Part shown: one piece after another, positions 18,425 through 28,487 of the stretch | Layout of the letters: each line of letters begins with the position of its first letter | How positions within the stretch are numbered: the stretch's first letter is position 1 | From: Massilia sp. KIM | GTDB lineage: Bacteria > Pseudomonadota > Gammaproteobacteria > Burkholderiales > Burkholderiaceae_D | NCBI RefSeq assembly: GCF_002007115.1 | Contig: NZ_MVAD01000001.1 | Location: forward strand, 1,178,001 to 1,242,000 | Reading direction: 5' to 3' | Length of the DNA stretch: 64,000 bases | Program-made: the position numbers and the translations under genes | Notes under the pieces: generated by a model | Seen by the model: the letters and a program-made list of their open reading frames with translations, nothing else | Database searches by the model: none | Told to the model about the DNA's origin: nothing

Positions 18425-18454
18425 GCGTACGTACGCATTCCGGGTTATACCGGA
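18425..18454. promoter_or_regulatory. Two adjacent palindromes upstream of tctC
   Basis: GCGTACGTACGC (18425-18436) is a perfect 12-base palindrome. TCCGGGTTATACCGGA (18439-18454) has 5-base arms around GTTATA. They lie 40-70 bases before the tctC start. They may be operators for an unlinked regulator; this is inference. Confidence 0.4.
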
Positions 18455-18566
18455 CAACATATGATTGACGCAACTAGGGGATACTACGGATGGCGTTTCC
18501 GCGCCACCCGCGTATTAATTGCTGAGCATCAACTACTACGGCGCCTGCTGCGGCGCCGCCCGGGTT

Positions 18567-20875
18567 TCAGCCCGGTTTCGCGACCGGCAGGCTGCGGTCT
18601 CCCAGCAACAGTTTGTCCGGGGTGATCGGGGTGCTGCGCAGGCGTTTGCCGGTGGCGTGGAAGATCGCGTTCGCCACCGCCGCCGACACCCCGACCAGGC
18701 CGATTTCGCCCACGCCCTTGGCGCCGAGCTGCTGGCTGACGATGCGGTCGTCCTCCTCGGCGAAGATGACCTCGATCTCGTGGATGTCGGCGTTGGCCGC
18801 CACGTGGTAGCCCGCGAAGTCATGGTTCATGAAACGCCCGAAGCGGTGGTCGGTATAGGTTTCCTCGTGCAGGGCCTGGCTGATGCCCCAGACCACGCCG
18901 CCGCTCACCTGGCTGGCCGCGGTCTTGGCGCTGATGATGCGCCCGGCGGCGACCGCGCTCACCACCCGGGTGACGCGCACGATGCCCAGCGCCTCGTTCA
19001 CCTTGACCTCGCAGAACACGGCCGAATGCACGGCGCGGGTGTATTTGCGCTGCTTGAGCATCTGGGGCGTCATCAGGAACTTCTCTTCGACCCGGTCCCG
19101 GCCGCTGGCCGCCAGCACCTCGGACAGCGCCACCCGGCGCGTGGCGTCGGCGCGCAGCACCAGGTCGCCGTCGGCGAATTCGACGTCCTTCAGTTTGGCC
19201 CCCGCGAAGGGAGAGCCGGACATGGCTGCCGCCAGCTTCAGCAGATGTTTCTTGAGCTTGTCGCAGGCGCCGACGATGCCCGAGCCCACCGTCGCAACGT
19301 GCGAGGAGCCGCCCTCGACCGGCGCCATCGGCAGGGTCGAATCGCCCAGCTGGAAGGTGACGCGTTCCATCGGCAGCCCCATGGCCTCGGCCGCGATCAT
19401 CGACATCACAGTATAGGTGCCGGTGCCGATGTCCGAGGCGGCGCTCGACACCACCAGGCGCCCGTCGGCGTGCATCACGGCCGACACGCGCGCCACCATC
19501 ACCAGCGAATCCCAGATGCCGGTGGCCATGCCCCAGCCCACCAGTTCCTCGCCGTCGCGCTTGGCGCGCGGTTCCAGCGGCCGGCCCTCCCAGCCGAAGC
19601 GCTCGGCGCCCAGCCGGTAGCAGTCGCGCAGGGCCTTGGACGAGAAGGGCTTGTCCTCGATCGGGGCGACATCGGTATAGTTCTTCAGGCGCAGTTCGAG
19701 CGGATCCATCCTGAGCGCGTAGGCCAGTTCGTCCATTGCCACCTCGAGCGCGTGCACGCCGTGGGCCGCGCCCGGCGCGCGCATGTCCATCGGCGAGTGG
19801 CGGTCCTGGGCCACCAGCTTGTAGCCCAGTTCGATGTTCTCGCAGGCGTAGAGCTGGCCCGACCAGTTGACGACCACTTCCACATAGTCTTCCAGGCGCG
19901 AAGTCTCCTGGATCGCCTCGTGCAGGATGGCCTGCAGGCGGCCGTCGCGGTCGGCCGCCAGGCGCACCCGCTGCCAGGTCTCGGGGCGGTGGCCGAAGCT
20001 GAACATCTGCTGGCGCGTGAGCACCACCCGCACCGAGCGCTTGAGCTTGAGCGCCGCCATCACGGCCAGCGGTAGCTGGTACTGGGGACGCAGGCCTGAG
20101 CCGAAGGCGCCGCCCACGTAGGGGTTGCGCACCGTGACCTTGTCCTTGCCCAGCCCGAAGGCGCGCGAGACGTACCAGCGGCAGTTCTGCGAGCTCTGGG
20201 TCTTGTCGTAGATGGTCAGGTGGCCGTCCTCGCTGCGGATCACGGTGGAAGCGTGCATCTCCATCGGGTTGTGATGCTCGACCCCGCTGTAGTACTCGGC
20301 GTCGATCTTCACCGGGGCCGTGCCGAAGGCCTGGTGCGCATCGCCGGTGGAGCTGGGCGGCGTGAAGCCGGCCTTCAGCGGACGGGGCTTGTAGGCCCGG
20401 TCGAGGCTCGCCAGCAGATTGGTGTCGTGCTCCTCGCTCTCGTACTCGACCCGCACCAGGCCGGCCGCGTGGCGCGCGGCCTCGAAGGTGTCGGCGACCA
20501 CCAGGGCGACCGGCTGCCCGCTATAGAAAATGCGCTCGCTGAACAGGGGGCGGAAGGGCGAGCCGCCCGGCGCCGTCATGTCCTTGTAGGCGAGGTCGGT
20601 CTCGCGCATCTTGGGCCGGTTTTCGTGGGTGAGGATGGCGATCACGCCGTGGGACGTGAGGGCGTCGACCAGGTTGATGCGGCGGATGCGGCCGCGCGCG
20701 ATGGTGCTGTTGACGGCCACGCCGTAGCACAGGTCGGGCGCCTGCTGCTCGGCAGCGTAGCGCGCCGCGCCGGTCACCTTGGCGCGCCCGTCCACGCGCG
20801 AGACGCGCATGCCGCTGTGCACCCGGCCGGTGCCCTCGGGCGCGGTCGGGGTCTCGAGTTCGGGAATCAGGTCGC

Positions 20876-20879
<4 letters not shown>
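18567..20879 (-). CDS. paoC: Molybdopterin-binding subunit of aldehyde oxidoreductase (PaoC/xanthine oxidase family)
   Basis: A 770-residue large subunit of the xanthine oxidase family. Residues about 25-140 form the Ald_Xan_dh_C domain (SRVDGRAKVTGAARYAAEQQ). The molybdenum cofactor domain follows, with NPYVGGAFGSGLR near 245 and the C-terminal GAKGVGEIGLVGVSAAVANA, where E of VGE is the usual catalytic glutamate. It should oxidise aldehydes with water as oxygen source. The frame is open far upstream, but MSDLIPELE at 20879 is the right start, as it overlaps the paoB stop by four bases. It is the last of three overlapping genes. Confidence 0.93.
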
Positions 20880-21897
<1,018 letters not shown>

Positions 21898-21901
<4 letters not shown>

Positions 21902-22440
21902 GCCAGCACCCCCCCGGTGGTGAAGGGGCCGCGGTCCTGGCGCCGCTCGGCTTCGCCGCGCTGCTGTTCGATCCCGAGCACTTCGCAGACGGCGTCGGCG
22001 ATCTGGGGGTAGGCGCCGCAGCGGCACAGGTTGCCGCTCATGAGTTCGCGCACGTCGTCGCGGGTACGGGCCTGGCCTTCCTGCATCAGGCCCAGGGCCG
22101 AGCAGAGCTGGCCCGGGGTGCAGTAGCCGCACTGGAAGGCGTCGTGCTCGATGAAGGCCTCCTGCAAGGGGTGCAGGGCCTCTCCCTCTGCCAGGCCTTC
22201 GACGGTGGTGATCTCGCGCCCGTCCTGCATCACGGCCAGGGTCAGGCAGGCATTGATGCGGCGTCCGTCGACCAGGACGGTGCAGGCACCGCACTGGCCG
22301 TGGTCGCAGCCCTTCTTGGTCCCGGTGAGGCCGGCGCGCTCGCGCAGCAGGTCGAGCAGGGTGACCCAGGACTCGACCTCGAACCGTCGTTCCTGGCGAT
22401 TGATGTGCAGCCGCAGCGGGTACTGCTTGTAGAGTTCCAT
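21898..22440 (-). CDS. paoA: 2Fe-2S subunit of aldehyde oxidoreductase (PaoA-like)
   Basis: A 180-residue small subunit with two [2Fe-2S] sites: a plant-type site (CDHGQCGACTVL, plus C near 65 in INACLTLA) and a helical site (CGYCTPGQ and CRCGAYPQI). It hands electrons from the molybdenum centre to FAD. E. coli PaoA has a long Tat signal; here the protein starts MELYKQYPLRLH and the frame upstream to the next stop has no RR motif, so this enzyme should stay in the cytoplasm. GGGGAAGG precedes the ATG. It is the first gene of the operon. No PaoD/XdhC maturation gene is next to it. Confidence 0.93.
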
Positions 22441-22567
22441 GGCCTTCCCCTCGATGAACGGAGGCCCGACCTTACACCGCTGGCGGTTGTCGCTCGGTTA
22501 AGTCACACACCGAAATCGCTTCCGCAACCGCCCGGCGTGGCGCAGGTGGAAGGATGTTTGCCGACCG

Positions 22568-23350
22568 TTAACGTATGACCAGAACGCGCGCCGCCGGGTC
22601 GCGGGCCAGCACGAAGCGCGCGACCGATTCCGTGGTCACGGTGTCGATCTGGCCGGCGAGGCGGCGCGCAGTCGGGTGGTCGTCGAAGGCGACGTTGGCG
22701 CGAAACAGGCGGGCGCCCAGGCGCACCGAGGCCGGAATCTCGACCGTGATCGGGGCGAAGCCGGCCTGGCGCAGCCAGCGCTGGGCGGCCTCCCGCCCGG
22801 GCGCGGGTTCGTCTGCGGCGGCCGCAGCCAAGGTCTCCAGCACCCACTGGTTGGAGTTCTGGTAGCGGGTGGAGAAGGCATAGGACAGCATGTTGTAGCG
22901 CGGCTCGTGCAGGCGCAGGCCGGCCCTGGCCGCCATCGCCCGCGCGAGCCGGGCCTGCAGCTCCGGGCCGGGAATCACGACTTGCGCCTCGAAGCGGAAC
23001 AGGTCGGACAGGAAGAAGTTGCCCATGCCTTCGTCGTAGAGGGCGGAACGGTCGGAGCCGCAATCGTTGAGGGCGTGGACCAAGGTCCAGCGCCCCGCGT
23101 GGTGCTCGCGCACCACGATCCCCATGTGCGAGTAGCGCACGCCATAGCGGTCGAGGTCCTGGCCGGCGCGCGACACCAGGGCGACGCTGGCGCCGCTGTC
23201 TTCGAGGACGCGCACGGTGCGCTGCGCCAGTTCGATCGACTGCAGCGCCTCGCTGGCGCCGAGCGGGGCTTCCGAGCAGCCCTGGCCGGCGCGGGCGGGC
23301 AGGGCGGTCGCGAGCAGTACGGCGAGGATAAGGGCGAGCAGGCGCGTCAT
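22568..23350 (-). CDS. DUF2145 family secreted protein
   Basis: A 260-residue protein with a Sec signal (about 1-21, cleaved after LPARA). The mature part matches the DUF2145 family, found mostly in beta- and gammaproteobacteria: RYSHMGIVVREHHAGRWTLVHALND (in part: YSHMGIVVRE) and a conserved ALYDEGMGNFF. The segment HMGIV...HALN around a conserved Cys/His/Asn resembles permuted NlpC/P60-like folds (YiiX/DUF830 style), so a hydrolase role is possible but unproven. It begins one base after the stop of the preceding small secreted protein, with which it forms an operon. Confidence 0.8.
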   Translation of the reverse strand: MTRLLALILAVLLATALPARAGQGCSEAPLGASEALQSIELAQRTVRVLEDSGASVALVSRAGQDLDRYGVRYSHMGIVVREHHAGRWTLVHALNDCGSDRSALYDEGMGNFFLSDLFRFEAQVVIPGPELQARLARAMAARAGLRLHEPRYNMLSYAFSTRYQNSNQWVLETLAAAAADEPAPGREAAQRWLRQAGFAPITVEIPASVRLGARLFRANVAFDDHPTARRLAGQIDTVTTESVARFVLARDPAARVLVIR

Positions 23351-23351
23351 G

Positions 23352-23750
23352 TCAGCTGGCCCGCGCCGAGTGCAGCAGGGCCTTGCCGGCTTCGTTCGGC
23401 AGGAAGGCGATCGCCTTGCCGGACAGGACCAGCAACTGGCCGGCGGAGGTGGCGAGCACCTCCAGCACCGTTCCTGCCGCGATCGAGATGCCGCCGGCGG
23501 CCTTGCCGGACAGGCGCAGGGTGGCGCGGCTGGCGTCGGCCGCGTTGCGGACCACGACCTCGATGCCGTCGCCGACGGCGTTGACGCTCTCGACGACCAG
23601 GCTGCCGCCGGCCGCGCTGACCAGCACCGAGCCGCCGACCACCGAGGCGGTGACCTGGCTGAGGGCGCGTGAGGGATTCGAGGCGTCCGCTTCGGCGTGG
23701 ACGGTGGCGCAGGCGGCGCTAAGGAGGGTGGCAAGCAGCAGGTGTTTCAT
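23352..23750 (-). CDS. Hypothetical secreted protein
   Basis: A 132-residue protein with a signal peptide (about 1-20, ending VHAEA) and a mature part of small residues with repeated beta-strand-like stretches (SVLVSAAGGSLVVESVNAVGDGIEVVV, given here in outline). No family recognised. I prefer the ATG at 23750 to one two codons earlier because GGAG sits seven bases before it. It is the first gene of a pair with DUF2145, one base apart, and this pairing suggests a joint envelope role. Confidence 0.7.
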   Translation of the reverse strand: MKHLLLATLLSAACATVHAEADASNPSRALSQVTASVVGGSVLVSAAGGSLVVESVNAVGDGIEVVVRNAADASRATLRLSGKAAGGISIAAGTVLEVLATSAGQLLVLSGKAIAFLPNEAGKALLHSARAS

Positions 23751-23949
23751 GGGCATCTCCGGATGGAAGGTGTGCGCATCTTCGCCGCCACGGCGCGGGG
23801 CGGCAAGCGCGCGTGGCGGCGGGCGCGCGCCGCGCTACGGCCGGTAGCGCCGCGCAATACCTGGCGGCCCTGGATCCACCAAAGTGGGAGGCGCGCCGGC
23901 GCGGCGGCGGCGATAATGCCTCTTCGGCATCAACGTGACAGGAGGAGCC

Positions 23950-24213
23950 ATGGAAGAGTTGACACTTGCGTCCGGACCCTACGAGCCGGTGAGCTGCGAG
24001 CTCTACGACACGCTGGAGGCCATCGCGGTCCAGCGCCGCAAGGTGGCGATCGAAGTGAACTGCCGCGGCGGGGCCACCAGCACGCGCGTGGCCAGCATCC
24101 GCGACTTGTATACGCAAGGCGGGGTGGAATACGCGCTGCTCGACAGCGGCGAAGTGGTGCGGCTGGACGCCGTGGCCGCGGTGGACGGCGTGGACGTCGC
24201 CCAGATCCGCTAG
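23950..24213 (+). CDS. rof: Rof-family Rho-binding antiterminator
   Basis: An 87-residue protein that matches the ROF (YaeO) family: a YEPVSCELYDTLEAIAV start corresponding to the Y-x-P-I-x-C-x-x-Y-D-x-L-E pattern, and a GGVEYALLDSGEVVRLDAV end. Rof is a small Sm-like fold that binds the Rho hexamer and blocks its RNA loading, so it lowers Rho-dependent termination. GGAGGA lies just before the ATG, a strong ribosome site. It is transcribed alone, with purU converging from the other side across a 12-base gap. Confidence 0.8.
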   Translation: MEELTLASGPYEPVSCELYDTLEAIAVQRRKVAIEVNCRGGATSTRVASIRDLYTQGGVEYALLDSGEVVRLDAVAAVDGVDVAQIR

Positions 24214-24225
24214 CTTCGGCCCGTG

Positions 24226-25116
24226 TCAGGGGCCGCGGAAGACCACCGTCTTGTTGCCGTCGACAAAAACGCGGCGCTCGATGTGGAATTTGACCGCGGC
24301 GGCCAGGGCCATGCACTCGTTGTCGCGGCCGACCCGCGCCAGATGCTCCGGCCGGAAGGTGTGGTCGACCCGCGTCAGCACCTGTTCGATGATCGGCCCT
24401 TCGTCCAGGTCGGGCGTGGCGTAGTGGGCCGTGGCGCCGATCAGCTTGACGCCGCGATCGAAGGCCTGGTGATAGGGTTTGGCGCCCTTGAAACCGGGCA
24501 GGAAGGAATGGTGGATATTGATGCAGCGCCCAGCCAGGCGGCGCGCCAGTTCGTCCGACAGGATCTGCATGTAGCGGGCCAGGATCACGAGTTCGGCCCC
24601 GGTCTCCTCCACGATCTCCAGCAGGCGCGCCTCCTGCTGCGCCTTGTTCTCCTTCGTCACCGGCAGGAACACGTAGCGGATGCCTTCGCGCTCGACCATG
24701 GGGCGCAGGTCGAGGTGGTTCGAGACCACGGCCGTGATGGCCATGTTGAGTTCCCCGTTGCGGCGGCGGTAGAGCAGGTCGTCCAGGCAGTGGTCGTACT
24801 TCGACACCATGATCACGGTCTTGACCGCTTCGCGCGGGTCGTGGATCTTCCACTGCATCTGCAGGCGCGACGCCACCTGGGTTCCGAAATCCTCGCGCAG
24901 CGCATCCACCGCCGGCGAACCGTCCTGCTGGCGGAACACCAGGCGCATGAAGAAGCGCTCGGTGGAATCGTCGTCGAACTGTTCGAGCGAACAGATATAG
25001 CAGTCGCGTTCGGCCAGGAAGGTCGCGACCGCGGCCACGATCCCGGTGCCGGCCATGCAGGTGGCGGTGAGTATGTATTCGATGCGGGTGGGCGCGGTGT
25101 CGGCCTTGCTGCTCAT
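24226..25116 (-). CDS. purU: Formyltetrahydrofolate deformylase
   Basis: A 296-residue PurU, which splits 10-formyl-tetrahydrofolate into formate and tetrahydrofolate and so balances the one-carbon pool. An ACT domain occupies about 12-90 (ILTATCMAGTGIVAAVATFL) and a formyltransferase domain about 95-290, with the catalytic signature NIHHSFLPGFKGAKPYHQA and later GATAHYATPDLDEGPII (His and Asp conserved). I chose the start at 25116 (MSSKADTAPTRIEY), preceded by AGGA; upstream in-frame codons give a low-complexity extension. Confidence 0.94.
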   Translation of the reverse strand: MSSKADTAPTRIEYILTATCMAGTGIVAAVATFLAERDCYICSLEQFDDDSTERFFMRLVFRQQDGSPAVDALREDFGTQVASRLQMQWKIHDPREAVKTVIMVSKYDHCLDDLLYRRRNGELNMAITAVVSNHLDLRPMVEREGIRYVFLPVTKENKAQQEARLLEIVEETGAELVILARYMQILSDELARRLAGRCINIHHSFLPGFKGAKPYHQAFDRGVKLIGATAHYATPDLDEGPIIEQVLTRVDHTFRPEHLARVGRDNECMALAAAVKFHIERRVFVDGNKTVVFRGP

Positions 25117-25383
25117 GCTGTCATCCTGTGGTCGGTGCGGTCGAGTGAATGGCGGACGGCGCGGGCTGGCCGTGCCGGGTCCGGGAAACGCGTCCGCCAC
25201 GCCGCCGGCGGAATGGGCCGGCCGCGGCTGCGGTTTCCAGACGAGCCTGGTTGGCGCGCCGGATGATCTTGTCAGAATGTATAGCATGGCCGATGAGCCG
25301 GGCCGCGTCAAGCGTGCCGGCGGCGACGTGCTACCATCCGTGGTTTTGCCGGCGCCACGCAGGCGCACCGCCTCCACGTTTCC

Positions 25384-25887
25384 ATGCCTTGCCAGTTCCG
25401 CCCCCTGACCGGATCCGATCTCGACGCCGTGCTACGGATCCAGGCCGAATGCTATCCGCCCGCCATGCAGGAGTCCGCCGAGGTGGTAATGGCGCGCCTG
25501 CGCGCGGCGCCCGGCACCTGCCTGGCGGCCGTCGATGACGGCCAGTTGTGCGCCTATCTGTTCGCCTACCCCTCGCGCCTGGGCCTGGTCACCGACCTCG
25601 GCGCCGGCTTCACCCCGGCCCGCAACCCGGACACGCTTTACCTGCACGACCTGGCGGTGGCGCGCCGCGCGCTCGGGCGCGGCGTGGCGCGCGGTCTGGT
25701 CGGGCGCCTGCTGGACCAGGCGCGGCAACAAGGCCTGGCCTGGTCGGCCCTGGTCTCGGTGCAGGATACCCTGGCCTTCTGGGAAGGGCTGGGTTACCGC
25801 GCGGCCACCGCGAGTCCTGCGCCAACCGGGCGCGGACTCGGCTCGTATCCGGGCGCGGCGGTCTACATGGCCCGGCCGCTGGCCTGA
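25384..25887 (+). CDS. GNAT-family N-acetyltransferase
   Basis: A 167-residue GNAT enzyme. The acetyl-CoA binding motif A is LYLHDLAVARRALGRGVARGLVGRLL (core RRALGRGVARGL, a Q/R-x-x-G-x-G/A variant) at about 82-107, and motif B follows (WSALVSVQDTLAFWEGLGYR). The N-terminus is FRPLTGSDLDAVLRIQ. Such enzymes acetylate an amine on a small molecule or protein; the substrate is unknown. There is no strong ribosome site before the ATG. It stands between purU and a small monooxygenase gene, with no clear shared function. Confidence 0.85.
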   Translation: MPCQFRPLTGSDLDAVLRIQAECYPPAMQESAEVVMARLRAAPGTCLAAVDDGQLCAYLFAYPSRLGLVTDLGAGFTPARNPDTLYLHDLAVARRALGRGVARGLVGRLLDQARQQGLAWSALVSVQDTLAFWEGLGYRAATASPAPTGRGLGSYPGAAVYMARPLA

Positions 25888-25993
25888 GCCGGGCGCCGGC
25901 AAGGCGCGCGCAAAGCGCCTATACTGCCCGATTTGACCGCACCCCTGCGGCGCGCCATCCAGACCGCGCCGCCATCTCTTGAAAAGGACAAGC

Positions 25994-26302
25994 ATGACCA
26001 CGCCATTGACGATCATCGCCACGCTGCACGCCCTGCCGGGCAAGGAGGCCGACCTCGAACGCCGCATGCTGGAGATGGTCGAGGACACCCGCAAGGAAGA
26101 GGGCTGCATCGACTACGACCTGCATCGCTCGCACGAGGACCCGGCGGTCTACGTGATGATCGAGAACTGGGTCGACGCCGCCGCCCTCGACCGCCATTTC
26201 GCGACCCCGCACATGCAGCGTCTGGTGGCCGACCTGCCGGACCTCGTGGCGGACCGCGTGACGATCCAGAAGTTCGCCCGCGTCGGCCCGCCTGCCGCCT
26301 GA
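25994..26302 (+). CDS. Antibiotic biosynthesis monooxygenase (ABM/YgiN-like) domain protein
   Basis: A 102-residue ABM-fold protein of the dimeric alpha-beta barrel superfamily. Typical positions are [20 protein letters not shown] at the start, [12 protein letters not shown] in the middle and FATPHMQRL near residue 75. Members act as cofactor-free quinol oxygenases (YgiN) or heme-degrading or unknown enzymes. The ATG at 25994 has AAAGGA 6 bases upstream; a TTG five codons earlier is less likely. It lies about 200 bases before the catalase gene on the same strand. Confidence 0.82.
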   Translation: MTTPLTIIATLHALPGKEADLERRMLEMVEDTRKEEGCIDYDLHRSHEDPAVYVMIENWVDAAALDRHFATPHMQRLVADLPDLVADRVTIQKFARVGPPAA

Positions 26303-26403
26303 TGCGCGGGCGGGGCTGCGGCGCCCGCGATGCGCGCTGCATGGCCGGATGCGAGGCAGCCAATGCCGCCCGGCCGTGCACACCCATTTCGGGGTGGTCC
26401 AGC

Positions 26404-26419
26404 ACCTACCTAGGTATGA
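26404..26419. promoter_or_regulatory. Palindromic site before katA, related to the sites at 50.7-55.6 kb
   Basis: ACCTACC-TA-GGTATGA has the right half GGTATGA intact and TACC of the left half. The centre TACCTAGGTA is a perfect palindrome. It lies 86 bases before the catalase start. The resemblance to the sites in the signalling locus is clear but only partial. Confidence 0.4.
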
Positions 26420-26505
26420 TGGCCCGGCCCACCCCGTCCCGCTACACTTGGTTCGCAAACCGCTGCAGGCCGCAGCGTGTCCGTCACCATTTACAGGACC
26501 GAACC

Positions 26506-27948
26506 ATGAACAAGCTCACCACCGCCGCCGGCGCTCCCGTCGTCGACAACCAGAACACCATGACAGCGGGACCGCGCGGCCCAGCCCTGCTGCAGGACGT
26601 CTGGTTCCTGGAAAAACTCGCCCACTTCGACCGCGAAGTGATTCCCGAGCGCCGCATGCACGCCAAGGGCGCCGGCGCCTACGGGACCTTCACCGTCACC
26701 CACGACATCACGCGCTACACCCGCGCCAAGCTGTTCTCGGAAGTGGGCAAGCAGACCGACCTGTTCATGCGTTTCTCGACCGTTGCCGGAGAGCGCGGGG
26801 CGGCGGACGCCGAGCGCGACATCCGGGGCTTCGCCATCAAGTTCTATACCGAGCAGGGCAACTGGGACCTGGTGGGTAACAACACCCCGGTGTTCTTCCT
26901 GCGCGACCCGCTCAAGTTCCCCGATCTGAACCACGCGATCAAGCGCGACCCGCGCAGTGGCCTGCGCAGCGCCGACAGCAACTGGGACTTCTGGACCAAT
27001 CTGCCGGAAGCCCTGCACCAGGTCACGATCGTGATGAGCGAGCGCGGCATCCCGCGCAGCTACCGCCACATGCACGGCTTCGGCAGCCACACCTTCAGCT
27101 TCCTGAACGCTGACAACGAACGCTTCTGGGTCAAGTTCACCTTCAAGACCCAGCAGGGGATCGAGAACCTGAGCGACGCCGAAGCCACTTCCCTGATCGG
27201 CGGGGACCGCGAGAGCCATCTGCGCGACCTGTACGACAACATCGAGGCCGGCAACTTCCCGCGCTGGACCATGTACGTGCAGATCATGCCGGAGAAGGAA
27301 GCGTCGAGCTACCGCTTCAATCCCTTCGATCTCACCAAGGTCTGGCTGCACGAGGATTATCCGCTGATCGAAGTGGGCGTGCTGGAGCTGAACCGCAATC
27401 CCGAGAACCACTTCGCCGAGGTCGAGCAGGCCGCCTTCAATCCGGCCCACGTGGTGCCGGGCGTGGGCTTCTCGCCGGACAAGATGCTGCAGGGCCGCCT
27501 GTTCTCCTATGGTGACGCGGCGCGCTACCGCCTGGGCGTGAACCACCACCAGATCCCGGTGAACGCGCCGCGCTCGCCGGTACACAGCTACCACCGCGAC
27601 GGCGCGATGCGGGTCGACGGCAACATGGGCGGCACCACCTCCTATGAGCCGAACCGCCACGGCCAGTGGCAGGAGCAGCCGGACTTCCGCGAACCGCCCT
27701 TGTCGCTGGAGGGGGCGGCCGACCACTGGAACCACCGGGTGGACGACGACTACTTCACCCAGCCGCGCCTCCTGTTCCGCAAGATGTCGGCCGCGCAGCG
27801 CGAGCTGCTGTTCCAGAACACCGCGCGCGCGATCGCCGGCGCCTCTAGCGAGGTGAAGGCGCGCCACATCTCGAACTGCAGCAAGTGCGATCCGGAGTAT
27901 GGCGACGGGGTCGCCAGGGCGATCGCGCAGCTGGACGAGACACGCTGA
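26506..27948 (+). CDS. katA: Heme catalase, small-subunit (clade 3) type
   Basis: A 480-residue monofunctional catalase that breaks hydrogen peroxide into water and oxygen. The active-site His is H52 in [15 protein letters not shown] and the distal Asn lies in [10 protein letters not shown]. The proximal heme ligand is Y335 in [16 protein letters not shown]. The length matches clade 3 enzymes, which also bind NADPH. There is no signal peptide, so it acts in the cytoplasm. I used the ATG at 26506 ([11 protein letters not shown]), though the frame is open much further upstream, because ACAGGA precedes it and homology starts here. No OxyR gene is adjacent. Confidence 0.95.
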   Translation: MNKLTTAAGAPVVDNQNTMTAGPRGPALLQDVWFLEKLAHFDREVIPERRMHAKGAGAYGTFTVTHDITRYTRAKLFSEVGKQTDLFMRFSTVAGERGAADAERDIRGFAIKFYTEQGNWDLVGNNTPVFFLRDPLKFPDLNHAIKRDPRSGLRSADSNWDFWTNLPEALHQVTIVMSERGIPRSYRHMHGFGSHTFSFLNADNERFWVKFTFKTQQGIENLSDAEATSLIGGDRESHLRDLYDNIEAGNFPRWTMYVQIMPEKEASSYRFNPFDLTKVWLHEDYPLIEVGVLELNRNPENHFAEVEQAAFNPAHVVPGVGFSPDKMLQGRLFSYGDAARYRLGVNHHQIPVNAPRSPVHSYHRDGAMRVDGNMGGTTSYEPNRHGQWQEQPDFREPPLSLEGAADHWNHRVDDDYFTQPRLLFRKMSAAQRELLFQNTARAIAGASSEVKARHISNCSKCDPEYGDGVARAIAQLDETR

Positions 27949-27994
27949 GCGCCAGACGAACACCCGGCAGCATCTGTCAGAGTTAGCCGCCGCA

Positions 27995-28082
27995 CGTCGT
28001 CCCGGCGAAGGCCGGGACCCAAGTTCTGCTCGAGTTGTCGAGACGCTGGCAAACTTGGGTCCCGGCCTTCGCCGGGACGACG
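27995..28082. repeat. Long perfect inverted repeat (31-base arms)
   Basis: The arms 27995-28025 and 28052-28082 are exact reverse complements over 31 bases and include CCCGGCGAAGGCCGGGA, itself a palindrome. The spacer is 26 bases. It lies just after katA and can form a very stable hairpin. The core is like a dispersed repeat common in proteobacterial intergenic DNA. Confidence 0.85.
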
Positions 28083-28248
28083 GTTTTGGGGGCAACATTA
28101 GAAAGACGGAACCGCAGTTCCGCCAAAATTTGGCGCCTTGTTCGGCTCGAGTTGTCGAGACGCTGGCAAACTTGGGTCCCCGCCTGCGCGGGGACGACGG
28201 TTTTGGGGCCAACAATTAAGAAAGCGGAGCCGCAGTTCCGCCAGAATT

Positions 28249-28324
28249 TGTGGCCTTGTCGAGAATCTGTGGCCTTGTCGAGCATCTGTGGCCTTGTCTT
28301 GCATCCGTGGCCTTGTCGAGACAC
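28249..28324. repeat. Four tandem 19-base units
   Basis: TGTGGCCTTGTCGAGAATC (28249-28267) is followed by three close variants (28268-28286, 28287-28305, 28306-28324). They sit between the second and third large modules. There are no spacers, so this is a short direct tandem repeat and not a CRISPR. Confidence 0.85.
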
Positions 28325-28400
28325 TGGCTAACTTGGGTGCCCGCCTCCGCGACGGGGGTGTTCCAGGCAGTGCCTGTAGCGACGTTTGGGGTGCAACAAT

Positions 28401-28427
28401 AAAAAAAGCGGAACCGCAGTTCCGCCA
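28401..28427 (-). terminator. Rho-independent terminator of the TonB receptor gene
   Basis: Read leftward, 60 bases past the stop of the receptor gene, GGCGGAACTGCGGTTCCGC forms a 7-8 base pair hairpin followed by TTTTTTATTGTT. This is a textbook intrinsic terminator. Confidence 0.8.
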
Positions 28428-28487
28428 AAAGAGGGGTGGAGAACACGCGACCCCCGGCTTCCAAGCAGCCAGGGGCCAGGTGCGGGG

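Larger units (their letters stand above)
28029..28430. repeat. Three tandem ~115-base modules in the katA-TonB intergenic region
   Basis: Each module runs: GTCGAGACGCTGGCAAACTT-like lead, a proteobacterial GC hairpin, GACGACGGTTTTGGGG-like stretch, then a hairpin GCGGAACCGCAGTTCCGC. Copies start near 28029, 28146 and 28314; the first two are 117 bases apart and very similar, the third is decayed. The end hairpins are at 28107-28124, 28224-28242 and 28408-28426. The last serves as the terminator of the TonB receptor gene, so the modules look like duplicated terminator units. Confidence 0.8.

Noticed and set aside
28249..28324. CRISPR-like array
   Set aside because: The 19-base units follow each other without spacers and no cas gene is present.
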